This document shows, in pieces, positions 18,738 through 28,730 of a DNA stretch of 64,000 bases. The position numbers and the translations under genes are program-made. The notes beneath the pieces are model-generated. The model was not told the DNA's origin and did no database searches. It was given only the letters and a program-made list of their open reading frames with translations. Numbering within the stretch: position 1 is the first letter of the stretch; each line of letters starts with the position of its first letter. Source of the DNA: Pantoea sp. SOD02 (GTDB taxonomy: Bacteria; Pseudomonadota; Gammaproteobacteria; Enterobacterales; Enterobacteriaceae); NCBI RefSeq assembly GCF_024707505.1, contig NZ_CP102604.1, forward strand, positions 3,844,001 through 3,908,000, in the 5' to 3' direction.

Positions 18738-19221
18738 CGTCACTCTCCAGCCAAAGTTGCGTGTTCAATACGCCCTGCTCGGCTTGCAGCTGAAAGCGTT
18801 GTGGCACCGGTAATCGGGTGTTGGCTAATTCGCTAAACAACGGCAGAAATTGCGGCCAGATCAGCCTTAACTGCAGCTGTTGCGGCTGGCTATCCGGATG
18901 CCAGGCTTCCAGCTGATTGCCGCGCGCCGCCACGATTCGCTCCAGCGTTTGCTGAGCGTCTGCATCCTTTTTAGGTTGCTGAAGCAGACTAATCTCGCTC
19001 TGCAAGTCATCAATCGCCGGAAGTGAAGCCAGCTGTTTTAGCCGCTGTTGCTGCTGTTGCCGCATCTGTTCCAACTGCCGCGCTTGCACTTCACGCATCT
19101 GCTGTTGCGGACGAAGCAGCACAATCCACATCAGCGCAAACAGCAGCAGCGATAACATCAGCAGCCAAACCATACGCAGCGGCAGCGTTAGCATCAGCCA
19201 GCGCTGCAGGAGTTCATTCAT
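18727..19221 (-). CDS. hofO: HofO, PilO-like pilus/DNA-uptake assembly protein
   Basis: A 164-residue inner-membrane protein: a short cytoplasmic start (MNELLQRWLMLTLPLRM), one membrane segment (VWLLMLSLLLFALMWIVLL), a glutamine-rich coiled coil (about residues 35-75) and a small periplasmic domain. This is the layout of PilO. The start at 19221 fits HofO; an open frame runs on to 19269 inside hofN. The gene overlaps hofN by 8 bases. Identification rests on topology and position in hofMNOPQ more than on sequence motifs. Confidence 0.85.
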   Translation of the reverse strand: MNELLQRWLMLTLPLRMVWLLMLSLLLFALMWIVLLRPQQQMREVQARQLEQMRQQQQQRLKQLASLPAIDDLQSEISLLQQPKKDADAQQTLERIVAARGNQLEAWHPDSQPQQLQLRLIWPQFLPLFSELANTRLPVPQRFQLQAEQGVLNTQLWLESDDAE

Positions 19222-19756
19222 CTGTCGCCTCCTGCACCCGCGCATGCAAAGCAAAGCGATAGTCGCCACCCGTCTCGCGCTTTACACTGCCCTGCTTTAC
19301 GCTGCTGAACAGCGGCTGAGTCATGAGCTGATGACGAAAATCACTGACAGCCGCCATGCTCTGCGCCCGCCCTTCCAACACCAGTTGCCCTTGCCGACGT
19401 TCGAGGCGATTGAGCCACAAGGTGTCTGGCATTAACTCCGGCAGTTGCTGCCAAAAATGCTGCCAGCGCTGATGCTGATCTTGCCGTTGCAGCTGTGCCT
19501 GCTGCGCCTGAAGGAGTGATTCACGCAGCTTCAACAGCGATTGCTGCTGTTCCAGCTGTTGCTGCAGTGCGCTGAGGAGAGAGGTGATATCCATCAGCGC
19601 GTCCGTTTGTTGCTGCCGTGCAATGACGCCGCGCCACCACAGTAATGAGAGGATCAGCAAGGTGCAGGCCAGCGTGAGCGACAGCAGCGAGACACTCTGC
19701 TGGCGCCGCCGCTGCGATTGCTGGATGCGCCAGGGAAGCAGGTTGACCGCCAGCAT
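19214..19756 (-). CDS. hofN: HofN, PilN-like pilus/DNA-uptake assembly protein
   Basis: A 180-residue single-pass inner-membrane protein. It opens with VNLLPWR, the conserved N-terminal motif by which PilN-type proteins bind PilM-type proteins, followed by basic residues, a membrane segment (SLLSLTLACTLLILSLLWW) and a glutamine-rich coiled coil. Its ATG overlaps the hofM stop in a TGATG arrangement, and it overlaps hofO. Confidence 0.9.
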   Translation of the reverse strand: MLAVNLLPWRIQQSQRRRQQSVSLLSLTLACTLLILSLLWWRGVIARQQQTDALMDITSLLSALQQQLEQQQSLLKLRESLLQAQQAQLQRQDQHQRWQHFWQQLPELMPDTLWLNRLERRQGQLVLEGRAQSMAAVSDFRHQLMTQPLFSSVKQGSVKRETGGDYRFALHARVQEATDE

Positions 19757-20565
19757 CAGATATCCTCCGGGCGCAGCGCCAGCCCAAGCGCGATGGCAAA
19801 AATACCTTCCTGTGCAGGCAACGGCGGTTGCAGATAGTGCAGCAGCGAAAACGGCTTGCAGCGTTTAACCTGCTCCCCAGGCAAAACCTGAGTTGAGGTG
19901 CAGAATACGCTTTCCATCTGCGGGAAGGTTTCGCGCAGCTGCGCGAGGGTGAGAGGTTCAGTGGCCGCACCTGAAGTGGTGCTTTCCCCCACCAGCGTCC
20001 ATAGCCAATGATCGCTAAGCGGATGAACCAATAAGTGGTTGTGGCGTAACGGCAGGCGCATGGCGATCTGCGTCAGCGCCAGGCTACTCAGCTCAAACAC
20101 GTCCGGTCGCAGACCTGCCTGTTTGAGCGGCGTCAGCCATTGCGTAATCACCTCGCGCCGTGCCGCGGTAACGTAAAGCGGTGCATCCTTGCCCGGTGAG
20201 CGATAATCCAGCGACAGCGAAGCGGGTTCGACGGGAAACAGACGCTGTGCGGAAGCCGCCACATAGCGCCCCAGCGCGGGTTCACGCAGCGAGGTTTCCG
20301 GCAGCGGCAAAGTGCGTTGCAATACCAACTGCGGCGGCAGGCCAACGCGCAGTGAATAGCGCCTCGGCAGATGGCGCTGCCAGCGCCCTAACATATCCAG
20401 TAACGCAGGCGTGGTTTGCAGCACGCCGTTTCTTAACGTATCTTGCGGCAGCGTTTGTTGCCACCAGTGTCGCAACTGCCAACCATGACGTCGGCGTTCG
20501 ATGCCAAGGGCACACAGTTGTCCGTTTTGGATATCCAGTCCAATTTGCCAGCGCTGAAAAGCCAT
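19756..20565 (-). CDS. hofM: HofM, PilM-like cytoplasmic assembly protein
   Basis: A 269-residue PilM-like protein with actin-like fold features (IGLDIQNGQLCALGIE at the start). In type IV pilus systems PilM binds the VNLLP motif of PilN, which is present in the neighbouring HofN. AAGGAG precedes the ATG. It is the first gene of hofMNOPQ, divergent from mrcA across 149 bases, as in E. coli. It needs pilus motor proteins encoded elsewhere to act. Confidence 0.92.
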   Translation of the reverse strand: MAFQRWQIGLDIQNGQLCALGIERRRHGWQLRHWWQQTLPQDTLRNGVLQTTPALLDMLGRWQRHLPRRYSLRVGLPPQLVLQRTLPLPETSLREPALGRYVAASAQRLFPVEPASLSLDYRSPGKDAPLYVTAARREVITQWLTPLKQAGLRPDVFELSSLALTQIAMRLPLRHNHLLVHPLSDHWLWTLVGESTTSGAATEPLTLAQLRETFPQMESVFCTSTQVLPGEQVKRCKPFSLLHYLQPPLPAQEGIFAIALGLALRPEDI

Positions 20566-20714
20566 ACGCGCGATCTCCTTATCATTAAAAGGTCAGAGTG
20601 CTGATACCCCGGCAACTTCAAGCCTGACAGGTATATGAATGCGTCAGGCTTGTCTTTATACTACCGCGCGGTTGCTTATAAACTGCTCAAACGACAACAG
20701 ATGGGAATTCTCAG

Positions 20715-23261
20715 GTGAAGTTCGTAAAGTATTTATTGATCCTTGCAGTGTGTTGCATTTTGCTGGGAGCCGGCACGGTTTATGGTTTGTACAAATACAT
20801 AGAGCCGCAGCTGCCTGATGTGAACACATTGAAAGATGTGCGCCTGCAAACTCCTATGCAGGTTTACAGCGCGGATGGCGATCTAATCGCCCAGTACGGC
20901 GAGAAGCGCCGTGTCCCGCTGACCCTACAACAGATGCCGCCTGAGTTAATCAAAGCGTTTATTGCCACCGAAGATAGCCGTTTCTACGAGCATCACGGTG
21001 TCGATCCGGTGGGGATTTTCCGTGCAGCCAGCATTGCGCTGATGTCCGGTCACGCCTCGCAGGGTGCCAGTACCATTACTCAACAGCTGGCGCGTAACTT
21101 CTTCCTCAGCCCGGAACGCACCTTGATGCGTAAGATTAAGGAAGCGTTCCTCGCGATCCGTATCGAACAGCTGCTAAGCAAAGATGAAATCCTTGAGCTC
21201 TACCTCAACAAGATTTATCTCGGCTATCGCGCGTACGGCGTAGGCGCGGCGGCGCAGGTCTACTTTGGTAAACCTATTGATCAACTGTCGCTGAGTGAAA
21301 TGGCGATGATTGCAGGATTGCCGAAAGCCCCTTCGACCTTCAACCCGCTCTACTCTCATACGCGTGCGCTGGCGCGTCGTAATGTGGTGCTGGCGCGTAT
21401 GCTGGACCAAAACTACATCACGCAGCAGCAATATAACGACGCGCGTAACACGCCGCTGGCGGCCAGCTATCACGGCCCGGAAATCGCTTTCTCTGCACCA
21501 TATTTAAGTGAAATGGTGCGTCAGGAGATGGTGAAGCGTTACGGCGACAGCGCTTATGAAGATGGCTACAAGGTTTACACCACCGTTACTCGCCATCTGC
21601 AGGAAGCTGCGCAGCAGGCGGTGCGTAACAATGTGATGGCGTACGACATGCGCCACGGTTATCGCGGCCCGACCAACGTACTGTGGAAAGTGGGCGAAGC
21701 GAGCTGGGATCAAACCCGCATCCAGAACGCGCTGAAAAATCTGCCGACTTACGGACCGCTGAATGCTGCGGTGATCACCAGCGCCAGCGCCGATCAAGCC
21801 ACGGCAATGCTGAAAGATGGCAGCAGCGTCACGCTGAATATGGCGGGCGTGCGCTGGGCGCGTGCTTACAAATCTGACACGCTGCAAGGCCCAACGCCAC
21901 GTAGCGTGACGCAGGTGCTGCAAGCCGGCCAGCAGATTTGGGTGCGCAAAGTGAATGATGATTGGTGGCTCGGCCAGGTTCCGGCGGTGAACTCCGCGCT
22001 GGTGTCACTCAATCCAGAAGATGGTGCGGTTCGCGCGCTGGTCGGCGGCTTCGACTTCAACCAGAGCATGTTCAACCGCGCAACCCAGGCGCTGCGCCAG
22101 GTGGGCTCCAACATCAAGCCATTCCTGTATACCGCAGCGATGGATCGCGGTTTAACCCTGGCATCGATTCTCAACGACGTGCCGATTTCGCGCTGGGATG
22201 CCGGTGCGGGTGCTGACTGGCGTCCGAAGAACTCACCGCCTACTTATGCGGGCCCAATCCGTTTGCGTCAGGGCTTAGGCGAGTCGAAAAACGTGGTGAT
22301 GGTGCGTGCGATGCGTGCGATGGGCGTGGATTACGCGGCGGAATATCTGCAGCGTTTCGGCTTCCCGGCGCAGAACATCGTGCATACCGAATCGTTAGCG
22401 TTAGGCGCCGCGTCCTTTACCCCAATGCAGGTGGTTCGTGGCTACGCGGTGATGGCGAACGGCGGCTTCCTGGTCGACCCGTACTTCATCACTAAGATTG
22501 AGAACGAACAAGGCGGCGTGATCTTTGAAGAGAAACCGAAGATTGCCTGTCCGCAGTGCAACTTGCCGGTGATCTATGGCGATACTAAAAAGTCGGTCGC
22601 GCTGAACGAAGAGAGCGTTGAGAATGTCGCTACTTCCGATCAATCGCAGAACCAAACCGTGCCGCAGCCGGAGCTGGAGCAAGTTCCTGCCCAACCGCAG
22701 CCGGGTGGCGAGCAGCAGTATGCCCCGCACGTGATCAACACGCCGCTGTCATTCCTGATCAAGAGCGCGCTGAACACCAACATCTTCGGCGAGCCAGGCT
22801 GGATGGGAACGGGCTGGCGTGCCGGTCGTGACCTGAAGCGTAATGATATCGGCGGCAAAACCGGTACCACCAACAGCTCAAAAGATGCGTGGTTCTCCGG
22901 TTACGGTCCGGGCGTGGTGACGTCGGTGTGGATTGGTTTCGATGATTCACGCGCGCTGGGTCGCTCAACTATGTCCGGCGCGATTCCGGATCAGATCTCC
23001 GGTTACGAAGGTGGTGCGAAGAGTGCGCAGCCAGCGTGGGATGACTATATGAAATCTGCGCTGGAAGGCGTGCCGGTGCAGCCGCTGACACCGCCAGATG
23101 GCGTGGTCACCGTCAACATCGATCGCGGCACCGGCAAGTTGGCCAATGGCGGCAACTCGCGTCAGGAGTACTTCATCAACGGCACGCAGCCGACGGAGTA
23201 TTCGGTGCATGATGTGGGCACCACCATCATGGACAACGGCCAAAGCCACGAACTGTTCTGA
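20715..23261 (+). CDS. mrcA: Penicillin-binding protein 1A, bifunctional glycosyltransferase/transpeptidase
   Basis: An 848-residue class A PBP (E. coli 850) that polymerises and cross-links peptidoglycan. It starts with GTG at 20715, the same unusual start as E. coli mrcA, and the N-terminus KFVKYLLILAVCCILLGAG is the membrane anchor. The GT51 glycosyltransferase motifs are EDSRFYEHHGVD and GASTITQQLARNFFLS (about residues 85-130); the transpeptidase motifs are GSNIKPF (SxxK serine), and KTGTTNSSKDAWF near residue 715. It is followed by a strong terminator shared with nudE. Confidence 0.98.
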   Translation: MKFVKYLLILAVCCILLGAGTVYGLYKYIEPQLPDVNTLKDVRLQTPMQVYSADGDLIAQYGEKRRVPLTLQQMPPELIKAFIATEDSRFYEHHGVDPVGIFRAASIALMSGHASQGASTITQQLARNFFLSPERTLMRKIKEAFLAIRIEQLLSKDEILELYLNKIYLGYRAYGVGAAAQVYFGKPIDQLSLSEMAMIAGLPKAPSTFNPLYSHTRALARRNVVLARMLDQNYITQQQYNDARNTPLAASYHGPEIAFSAPYLSEMVRQEMVKRYGDSAYEDGYKVYTTVTRHLQEAAQQAVRNNVMAYDMRHGYRGPTNVLWKVGEASWDQTRIQNALKNLPTYGPLNAAVITSASADQATAMLKDGSSVTLNMAGVRWARAYKSDTLQGPTPRSVTQVLQAGQQIWVRKVNDDWWLGQVPAVNSALVSLNPEDGAVRALVGGFDFNQSMFNRATQALRQVGSNIKPFLYTAAMDRGLTLASILNDVPISRWDAGAGADWRPKNSPPTYAGPIRLRQGLGESKNVVMVRAMRAMGVDYAAEYLQRFGFPAQNIVHTESLALGAASFTPMQVVRGYAVMANGGFLVDPYFITKIENEQGGVIFEEKPKIACPQCNLPVIYGDTKKSVALNEESVENVATSDQSQNQTVPQPELEQVPAQPQPGGEQQYAPHVINTPLSFLIKSALNTNIFGEPGWMGTGWRAGRDLKRNDIGGKTGTTNSSKDAWFSGYGPGVVTSVWIGFDDSRALGRSTMSGAIPDQISGYEGGAKSAQPAWDDYMKSALEGVPVQPLTPPDGVVTVNIDRGTGKLANGGNSRQEYFINGTQPTEYSVHDVGTTIMDNGQSHELF

Positions 23262-23266
23262 TCAAA

Positions 23267-23290
23267 AAAGCCGGCAAATTTGCCGGCTTT
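23267..23290. terminator. Bidirectional terminator between mrcA and nudE
   Basis: A perfect 24-base palindrome (AAAGCCGGCAAA / TTTGCCGGCTTT) flanked by an A tract and CTTTTTT. It serves convergent mrcA and nudE. Confidence 0.9.
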
Positions 23291-23312
23291 CTTTTTTATA
23301 CCATGATTAAAT

Positions 23313-23879
23313 TTAGTAGCTTAAACGGCCCTGCTTCACCAGCCACTCGCGCACCATAAAAAGCGCACTGACGTTACGCGCTTCGCGGAAGTCCGGTTCC
23401 TCCAGCAGCGCCAGCAGATTATTCAGCGGCCAACGATGGACGATTAGCGGCTCCGGCTCATCACCTTCCAGTTTCTCTTCGTACAACCCTTCCGCCACCA
23501 CAATGTTCATCTTGCTGGAGAAGTAAGAGGGCGCCATGGTCAGTTTGCCCAGCGCTTCCAGCTTTGTGGCACCAAATCCGGCTTCTTCTTTCAGTTCGCG
23601 ATCGGCCGCTTCAAAGGCGCTTTCGCCGGGATCGATCAGCCCTTTCGGAAAGCCCAGTTCGTAACTTTCCAGACCAACGGCGTACTCCTGAATCAGGATC
23701 ACGTCATCGCCAATAATCGGCACAATCATCACCGCTTCACGATCGGAAGGTTTCATGCGTTCATAGACGCGGCGCGCGCCATTACTGAAAGCGAGATCGA
23801 CCGCTTCGATAGTGAACAGGCGGGAGCGGGCCACCGCTGCCACATTGAGGATGTCAGGTTTTTTCATTGGGGTTTTCAT
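23313..23879 (-). CDS. nudE: ADP compounds hydrolase NudE (Nudix)
   Basis: A 188-residue Nudix hydrolase that cleaves ADP-ribose, NADH, Ap3A and similar compounds. The Nudix box is GLIDPGESAFEAADRELKEE with AGF following, fitting GX5EX7REUXEEXGU. Flanking segments (KPDILNVAAVARSRLF, REAVMIVPI, SYELGFPKG, MAPSYFSSKMNIVVAEGLY, EARNVSALFMVREWL) align with E. coli NudE. A GAGG site lies upstream of the ATG at 23879; a second in-frame ATG at 23867 is possible. Confidence 0.96.
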   Translation of the reverse strand: MKTPMKKPDILNVAAVARSRLFTIEAVDLAFSNGARRVYERMKPSDREAVMIVPIIGDDVILIQEYAVGLESYELGFPKGLIDPGESAFEAADRELKEEAGFGATKLEALGKLTMAPSYFSSKMNIVVAEGLYEEKLEGDEPEPLIVHRWPLNNLLALLEEPDFREARNVSALFMVREWLVKQGRLSY

Positions 23880-24276
23880 ATCAGCCTCAAACTTAGCACA
23901 ACCCTGTGAAACGTGATGACGCCAGCATACCGAAGCCAGAACTATTGTGCGACACGCAGCGTAAGTAAACTATGGTGACACACATTCACTTACGGCTGCT
24001 AACAACTTCTTGTTATCTATGCAGTTAAAAATTCACAATAAGTCAACGGTGTATTGTTAAATTCAGAAAATACCGATATTTAATTGAGTCATGTCTGGTT
24101 AACATCCCGTTGAGGAATAATCTAACAAACTATAATTAAATGATTTTGCGCGTTATTTTATCTGACTTTTCCCTTGTCAGAATGACATCTGCTCGCCAAA
24201 ATTGACTTGTATTGATGGATTCACCGGGAGTAAATCGTTAACGTGAAGGCAGTTTTTTGGCTGGATTGAGCAAAGC
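23880..24276. other. 397-base AT-rich gap between nudE and igaA
   Basis: The gap is markedly AT-rich in its centre (about 24000-24180), consistent with the divergent nudE and igaA promoters. I see no gene, hairpin repeat or clear operator in it. Confidence 0.6.
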
Positions 24277-26418
24277 ATGAGCACTTATATTGTCATTCTG
24301 GCTGTCATGCTCGCCTGTTCCCTCTTAGCAGGTATCGGCTATTGGTACGCTATGCGGCATCGTCCGCCGTTGGCGAAACCACTGCCGTTTATCAGTCCGC
24401 CTAATCGCAAGCTCACCGACGAAGAACGCACCGCTGTTGAAAAGTACATTGCGCTCATCGCCAAACAGCAGCAACACAGCAGCGCACGCTCGGCAAAGAA
24501 GTCGCGCGAGCCTGAAGCGCTGACGCTCACCGCGCAAAGCAACAATGTTTACCCTGTCACCCGCTCCATCACCCGCTACGGCCTCTCCACTGACGATCCG
24601 CAGAAATGGCGTTACTACCTCGACGAAGTCGAAGTGCATCTGCCGCCGCTGTGGGAACAGTACATCGCCGAAGAGAACTACGTAGAGCTGATCCGCACGC
24701 AAACGCTGCCGCTGGTGATTTCGCTCAACGGACATTCGCTGGTGAATTACGCCGTGGAACAACCGGCGCTGCCGCCGCTGGTGCGCCCGATGTCCACCAA
24801 CGCATCGATTCGCAAAGAAGAGAGCGAAAACGTTGAGTTGCTGCAGGTACGCAAAGAGACCTCGGAAGAGTATCAACTGTCACGCGCCGACGGCACGCGC
24901 GAAGCGGTCGCCATCTGTTTCGCGTTCCTGCTGTTCTTCCTGAGTCTGGTGCTGCCCGGCAGCCTGATGGGTTGGATTGCCCTGCTCGGCTGCCTGATGA
25001 TTGCGGTTAGTCTGTGGTTCCTCTATCGCTTCCCTGGCGCCAAAGGCTTACGTGATGTGCATTGCCTGCGCGGTGCACCTAAACGCTGGGGCCTGTTTGG
25101 TGAATCCAATCAGGAGCAGAGCAACATCTCGCTGGGCATTATCGATTTAATCTATCCCGCACACTGGCAGCCGTATGTGGCGCATGATTTAGGCCAGACC
25201 ACCGACGTCGAGATGTATCTCAATCGTCAGGTGGTGCGTCAGGGTCGCTTCCTGTCGCTGCAGGATGAAGTGCGGAATTTCCCGGTGCAGCGCTGGCGTA
25301 AAAATCTGGTGCTGGCATGCGGTTCGCTGCTGGTGCTGGTGATGCTGTTCACCTGGATTCCTCTTAGCATGCCGATCAAACTCAGCCTTGCGTGGGTGAA
25401 AGGCACCGAGAGCATTGAAGTGAATAGCGTGGATAAGCTGAATGCGCTGCCGCTGCATATCGGCGACAGCCTGAAAGTGGCTGGCACCGGCATGTGTTCG
25501 GTACCGGGCAATTACCAAAGCAATCGCAGCTACGCTTATATGCCGTTCGACTGCTCGGCGATTTACTGGAATAACGCCGCGCCGCTGCCACAGCCGCAAT
25601 CGGATATCATCGATAAAGCCTCCGCGCTGCTCGATACCACCACGCGCCAGCTGCATCCCGAAACCAACACCGATCCCAAACTCAACCCGCAGCTGGCCTC
25701 GGCGATTCAGAAATCCGGGATGATTCTGCTGGATGATTTCTCCGATTTGGTACTGAAAACTCAGGATCTATGCAGCCAGCAGCAGGATTGTGTACGCCTG
25801 AAAAATGCGCTGGTGAATCTCGGCAACGCCAAAGATTGGGATTCACTGATTCACCGCGCGGATTCCGGCAAGCTGAATGGCATGAACGTGCTGCTGCGTC
25901 CGGTGAGTGCCGAAGCGCTGGAAAACCTGGTGAACACCGCCACGTCCAGCTTCTTCGCGCGTGAAACGCGTCGCGCGGCGGAAAACCTCAACAGCCCGCC
26001 GCCGGGTGGCTTCCTGATTATCAGTGATGAAGGTCGTCAGATGGTGACGCAGCCGCAGCCGTCGGTCGCGCTGTTTGATCTTGATGCACCTTCACAATGG
26101 CGCGAACTGCAACGCATGTCCGGCATGCTGCTGCACACACCGTTCGCCGCCAGCGGCATCATCACCAGCATTACCACCGATGCCAACGGCACACGCCATA
26201 TCGCGCTGCATAACGAGCCGGATGCCATGGCGCAGTGGCGCTATTTGGGCACCGCGCTGTTGATGCTGGTGCTGATTGCCAGCGCGGTGATCAACGGCTT
26301 GCTGGCGCTGCGTCGTATTCATCGTAATCGCCTGCGCATGGCGGAAATTCAGCAGTATTACGATAAGTGCTTCAACCACAATCTGAACACTATGCAGAGC
26401 GTGCGCTCGCTGTTCTGA
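24277..26418 (+). CDS. igaA: IgaA, membrane inhibitor of the Rcs phosphorelay
   Basis: A 713-residue inner-membrane protein (E. coli/Salmonella 710-711) that holds the Rcs envelope-stress relay in check by binding RcsD and sensing RcsF. Topology is visible: an N-terminal membrane segment (YIVILAVMLACSLLAGIGYWY), a large cytoplasmic part, a membrane hairpin near residues 210-245, another segment near 345-362, a periplasmic domain with four cysteines (C-x..C..C..C between about 408 and 515), and a final membrane segment near 655-675. Loss of IgaA is usually lethal unless Rcs is also lost. A candidate Rcs-target gene is in the same window (33034). Confidence 0.95.
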   Translation: MSTYIVILAVMLACSLLAGIGYWYAMRHRPPLAKPLPFISPPNRKLTDEERTAVEKYIALIAKQQQHSSARSAKKSREPEALTLTAQSNNVYPVTRSITRYGLSTDDPQKWRYYLDEVEVHLPPLWEQYIAEENYVELIRTQTLPLVISLNGHSLVNYAVEQPALPPLVRPMSTNASIRKEESENVELLQVRKETSEEYQLSRADGTREAVAICFAFLLFFLSLVLPGSLMGWIALLGCLMIAVSLWFLYRFPGAKGLRDVHCLRGAPKRWGLFGESNQEQSNISLGIIDLIYPAHWQPYVAHDLGQTTDVEMYLNRQVVRQGRFLSLQDEVRNFPVQRWRKNLVLACGSLLVLVMLFTWIPLSMPIKLSLAWVKGTESIEVNSVDKLNALPLHIGDSLKVAGTGMCSVPGNYQSNRSYAYMPFDCSAIYWNNAAPLPQPQSDIIDKASALLDTTTRQLHPETNTDPKLNPQLASAIQKSGMILLDDFSDLVLKTQDLCSQQQDCVRLKNALVNLGNAKDWDSLIHRADSGKLNGMNVLLRPVSAEALENLVNTATSSFFARETRRAAENLNSPPPGGFLIISDEGRQMVTQPQPSVALFDLDAPSQWRELQRMSGMLLHTPFAASGIITSITTDANGTRHIALHNEPDAMAQWRYLGTALLMLVLIASAVINGLLALRRIHRNRLRMAEIQQYYDKCFNHNLNTMQSVRSLF

Positions 26419-26471
26419 GCCCTTCCCTTCTGTGCTACCCTGTCGCCCACTTTTTTGCGGCGAGAAAGAAA

Positions 26472-27140
26472 ATGCAGGTTACGCTTAACTGGTCAGAGAT
26501 TGATACCGTGCTGCTGGATATGGACGGCACCTTGCTCGATCTCGACTTCGACCGCCACTTCTGGCTGGAACATGTTCCGGAAACCTTGAGCCGCGAACGC
26601 GCCATCACGCTGGGCGAAGCGCATCAGCTGATTGAGCAGAAGTATCAGGCCGTGGTGCATACGCTAAACTGGTATTGTCTCGATTACTGGTCGCAGGAGC
26701 TGGCGCTGGATATTCGCGCCATGACGTGGGAGAAGCGCCACCGCGCGGCAATGCGTGAAGATACGCTGCCGCTGTTGCAGGCACTGCGTGCCGCAGGTAA
26801 ACGCACCATTCTGCTGACCAATGCGCATCCCTACAATCTGGATGTGAAACTGGAGCAGACCGGATTAGCTGCCCACCTTGATTTATTACTTTCCACCCAT
26901 ACCTTTGGATATCCGAAAGAGGATCCGCGTCTCTGGCAGGCCGTTCAGCAACATACTGCGTTTGACAGCGCGCGCACGCTATTCATTGATGACAGCGAAG
27001 CGATTCTGGATGCAGCGACAAGTTGGGGCATTCGCTGGTGCTTAGGCGTCAGCAATCCGGATTCCGGTCGGCCCGATCAATCTTTCCAGCGTCATCCGGC
27101 GGTAGGCGATTATCGTCAATTGTGCGAGACGCTGCGTTAA
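26472..27140 (+). CDS. yrfG: GMP/IMP nucleotidase YrfG (HAD family)
   Basis: A 222-residue HAD phosphatase, the same length as E. coli YrfG, reported to act on purine nucleotide monophosphates. Motif I is LLDMDGTLLDLDFD, motif II LLTNAHP, motif III at GYPKEDPRLW, motif IV LFIDDSEAILDAA. The ATG at 26472 follows GCGAGAAAG and fits the family start; the frame is open back to 26367 inside igaA. hslR follows 18 bases later, so igaA-yrfG-hslR-hslO may be one operon. Confidence 0.95.
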   Translation: MQVTLNWSEIDTVLLDMDGTLLDLDFDRHFWLEHVPETLSRERAITLGEAHQLIEQKYQAVVHTLNWYCLDYWSQELALDIRAMTWEKRHRAAMREDTLPLLQALRAAGKRTILLTNAHPYNLDVKLEQTGLAAHLDLLLSTHTFGYPKEDPRLWQAVQQHTAFDSARTLFIDDSEAILDAATSWGIRWCLGVSNPDSGRPDQSFQRHPAVGDYRQLCETLR

Positions 27141-27158
27141 AGCAGGAGCCGCAATACC

Positions 27159-27560
27159 ATGAAAGAGAAAGTGAGCGAAGGCGTGCGCCTCGATAAATGG
27201 CTGTGGGCCGCGCGCTTCTATAAAACCCGTGCGCTGGCACGTGAAATGGTGGAAGGCGGCAAAGTGCACTACAACGGTCAGCGCAGCAAGCCAAGCAAAC
27301 TGGTGGAGCTGAATGCCGAATTAACGCTGCGTCAGGGCAACGATGAGCGCACGGTGGTGATCACCGCAGTGACCGATCAGCGCCGCCCGGCCAGCGAAGC
27401 CCAGGCGCTGTATGCCGAAACCGCCGCCAGCATCGACAAGCGCGAGAAAACTGCGCTGGCACGTAAGATGAATTCACTAACCATGCCGCACCCCGATCGC
27501 CGCCCGGATAAGAAAGAGCGCCGCGATCTGATGAAATTTAAATTGTCGGGCGATAAATAA
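27159..27560 (+). CDS. hslR: Ribosome-associated heat-shock protein Hsp15
   Basis: A 133-residue S4-domain RNA-binding protein, same length as E. coli Hsp15, which returns stalled 50S subunits carrying nascent chain-tRNA to use. The S4 motif is at residues 9-55 ([32 protein letters not shown]), and the C-terminal tail is strongly basic ([19 protein letters not shown]). GGAG lies upstream of the ATG, and hslO follows 23 bases after the stop. Confidence 0.96.
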   Translation: MKEKVSEGVRLDKWLWAARFYKTRALAREMVEGGKVHYNGQRSKPSKLVELNAELTLRQGNDERTVVITAVTDQRRPASEAQALYAETAASIDKREKTALARKMNSLTMPHPDRRPDKKERRDLMKFKLSGDK

Positions 27561-27583
27561 CGCGCCCCAACGAGAGAAACACT

Positions 27584-28456
27584 ATGTCTACAAACGATCA
27601 ACTGCACCGTTATCTGTTCGAAAACGTCGCCGTGCGCGGCCAGCTGGTAAATGTGACCGAAACCTGGCGTGAAATCGTCGAAAATCACGACTACGTTGAG
27701 CCGGTAAAAACCTTGCTGGGCGAGCTGCTGGTGGCCACCAGCCTGCTGACGGCAACGCTGAAGTTTGACGGTGATATCACGGTGCAGTTGCAGGGCGACG
27801 GTCCGCTGACGCTGGCGGTGATCAACGGTAATAACCGTCAGGAGTTGCGTGGCGTGGCGCGCGTACAAGAAGACGCAGAGATCGCACCGGGCAGCAGCCT
27901 GAAAGAGATGGTTGGCAACGGCTATCTGGTGATCACCATCTCGCCAGAGAAAGGCGAGCGCTATCAAGGCGTGGTTGGCCTGGAAGCGGATACGCTGGCG
28001 GGTTGTCTGGAAGATTATTTCATGCGTTCTGAGCAACTGCCAACGCGCCTGTTTATCCGCACCAGCGACAAAGGCGCAGCCGGTATTCTGCTGCAAGTGT
28101 TGCCTGCGCAAGAGTCGAACCTCGATGATTTCAATCACCTCGCTACGCTGACGGAAACCGTGAAAGGCGAAGAGTTGATCGAATTGCCAGCGACCGACGT
28201 ATTGTGGCGTCTGTACCATCAGGAAGAAGCCACGGTGTTTGACCCAACGCCGGTGAGCTTTAAGTGCACCTGTTCACGCGAGCGCTGTGGCGAAGTGCTG
28301 AGCACGCTACCAGTGGAAGAAGTAAACGAAATCCTCGAAGAGGATGGCGAAATCGACATGAATTGCGACTATTGCAATTCGCATTACGTGTTTGATGCGG
28401 TAGACATTGCCGCCCTTCGCAACGCGCCAACCAACAACAGCGATCAAGTACATTAA
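27584..28456 (+). CDS. hslO: Redox-regulated chaperone Hsp33
   Basis: A 290-residue cytoplasmic holdase chaperone activated by oxidative unfolding. The C-terminal zinc switch has the expected four cysteines, CTC then CDYC about 30 residues later (C-x-C...C-x2-C). The N-terminal core includes [17 protein letters not shown] and [17 protein letters not shown]. It follows hslR, as in E. coli, and is ended by a hairpin at 28465. Confidence 0.97.
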   Translation: MSTNDQLHRYLFENVAVRGQLVNVTETWREIVENHDYVEPVKTLLGELLVATSLLTATLKFDGDITVQLQGDGPLTLAVINGNNRQELRGVARVQEDAEIAPGSSLKEMVGNGYLVITISPEKGERYQGVVGLEADTLAGCLEDYFMRSEQLPTRLFIRTSDKGAAGILLQVLPAQESNLDDFNHLATLTETVKGEELIELPATDVLWRLYHQEEATVFDPTPVSFKCTCSRERCGEVLSTLPVEEVNEILEEDGEIDMNCDYCNSHYVFDAVDIAALRNAPTNNSDQVH

Positions 28457-28464
28457 TCACCTGC

Positions 28465-28483
28465 CGGGCGGTTCATCCGCCCG
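28465..28483 (+). terminator. Terminator after hslO
   Basis: CGGGCGG and CCGCCCG arms around TTCAT, followed by CTTTCCT, 9 bases after the hslO stop. Confidence 0.75.
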
Positions 28484-28730
28484 CTTTCCTGCTGAACGTA
28501 TCCCTATCATTTATCACGGTTATTAGCTAAATAACGCTGACTTTAGTTTCATAAGTGGCAGATTTCTCTACTTGTCACGTTCCAGCTCGCATTTCTGACT
28601 ATCTTCTCTTTTCCGCCGTGCTCAGAAGAGTACACTGCGCGCGATCTGCCCTGCGTGGCTATGCAGGCAGGCAGCAGAATCACCCCATAAAAAATATGCA
28701 GTAACAGATACCGATTAAAGGAGCAGTCAC

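Noticed and set aside
28457..28730. CRP site for pckA
   Set aside because: I looked for TGTGA-N6-TCACA and saw only half-sites (for example TTGTCACG), which is too weak to list.
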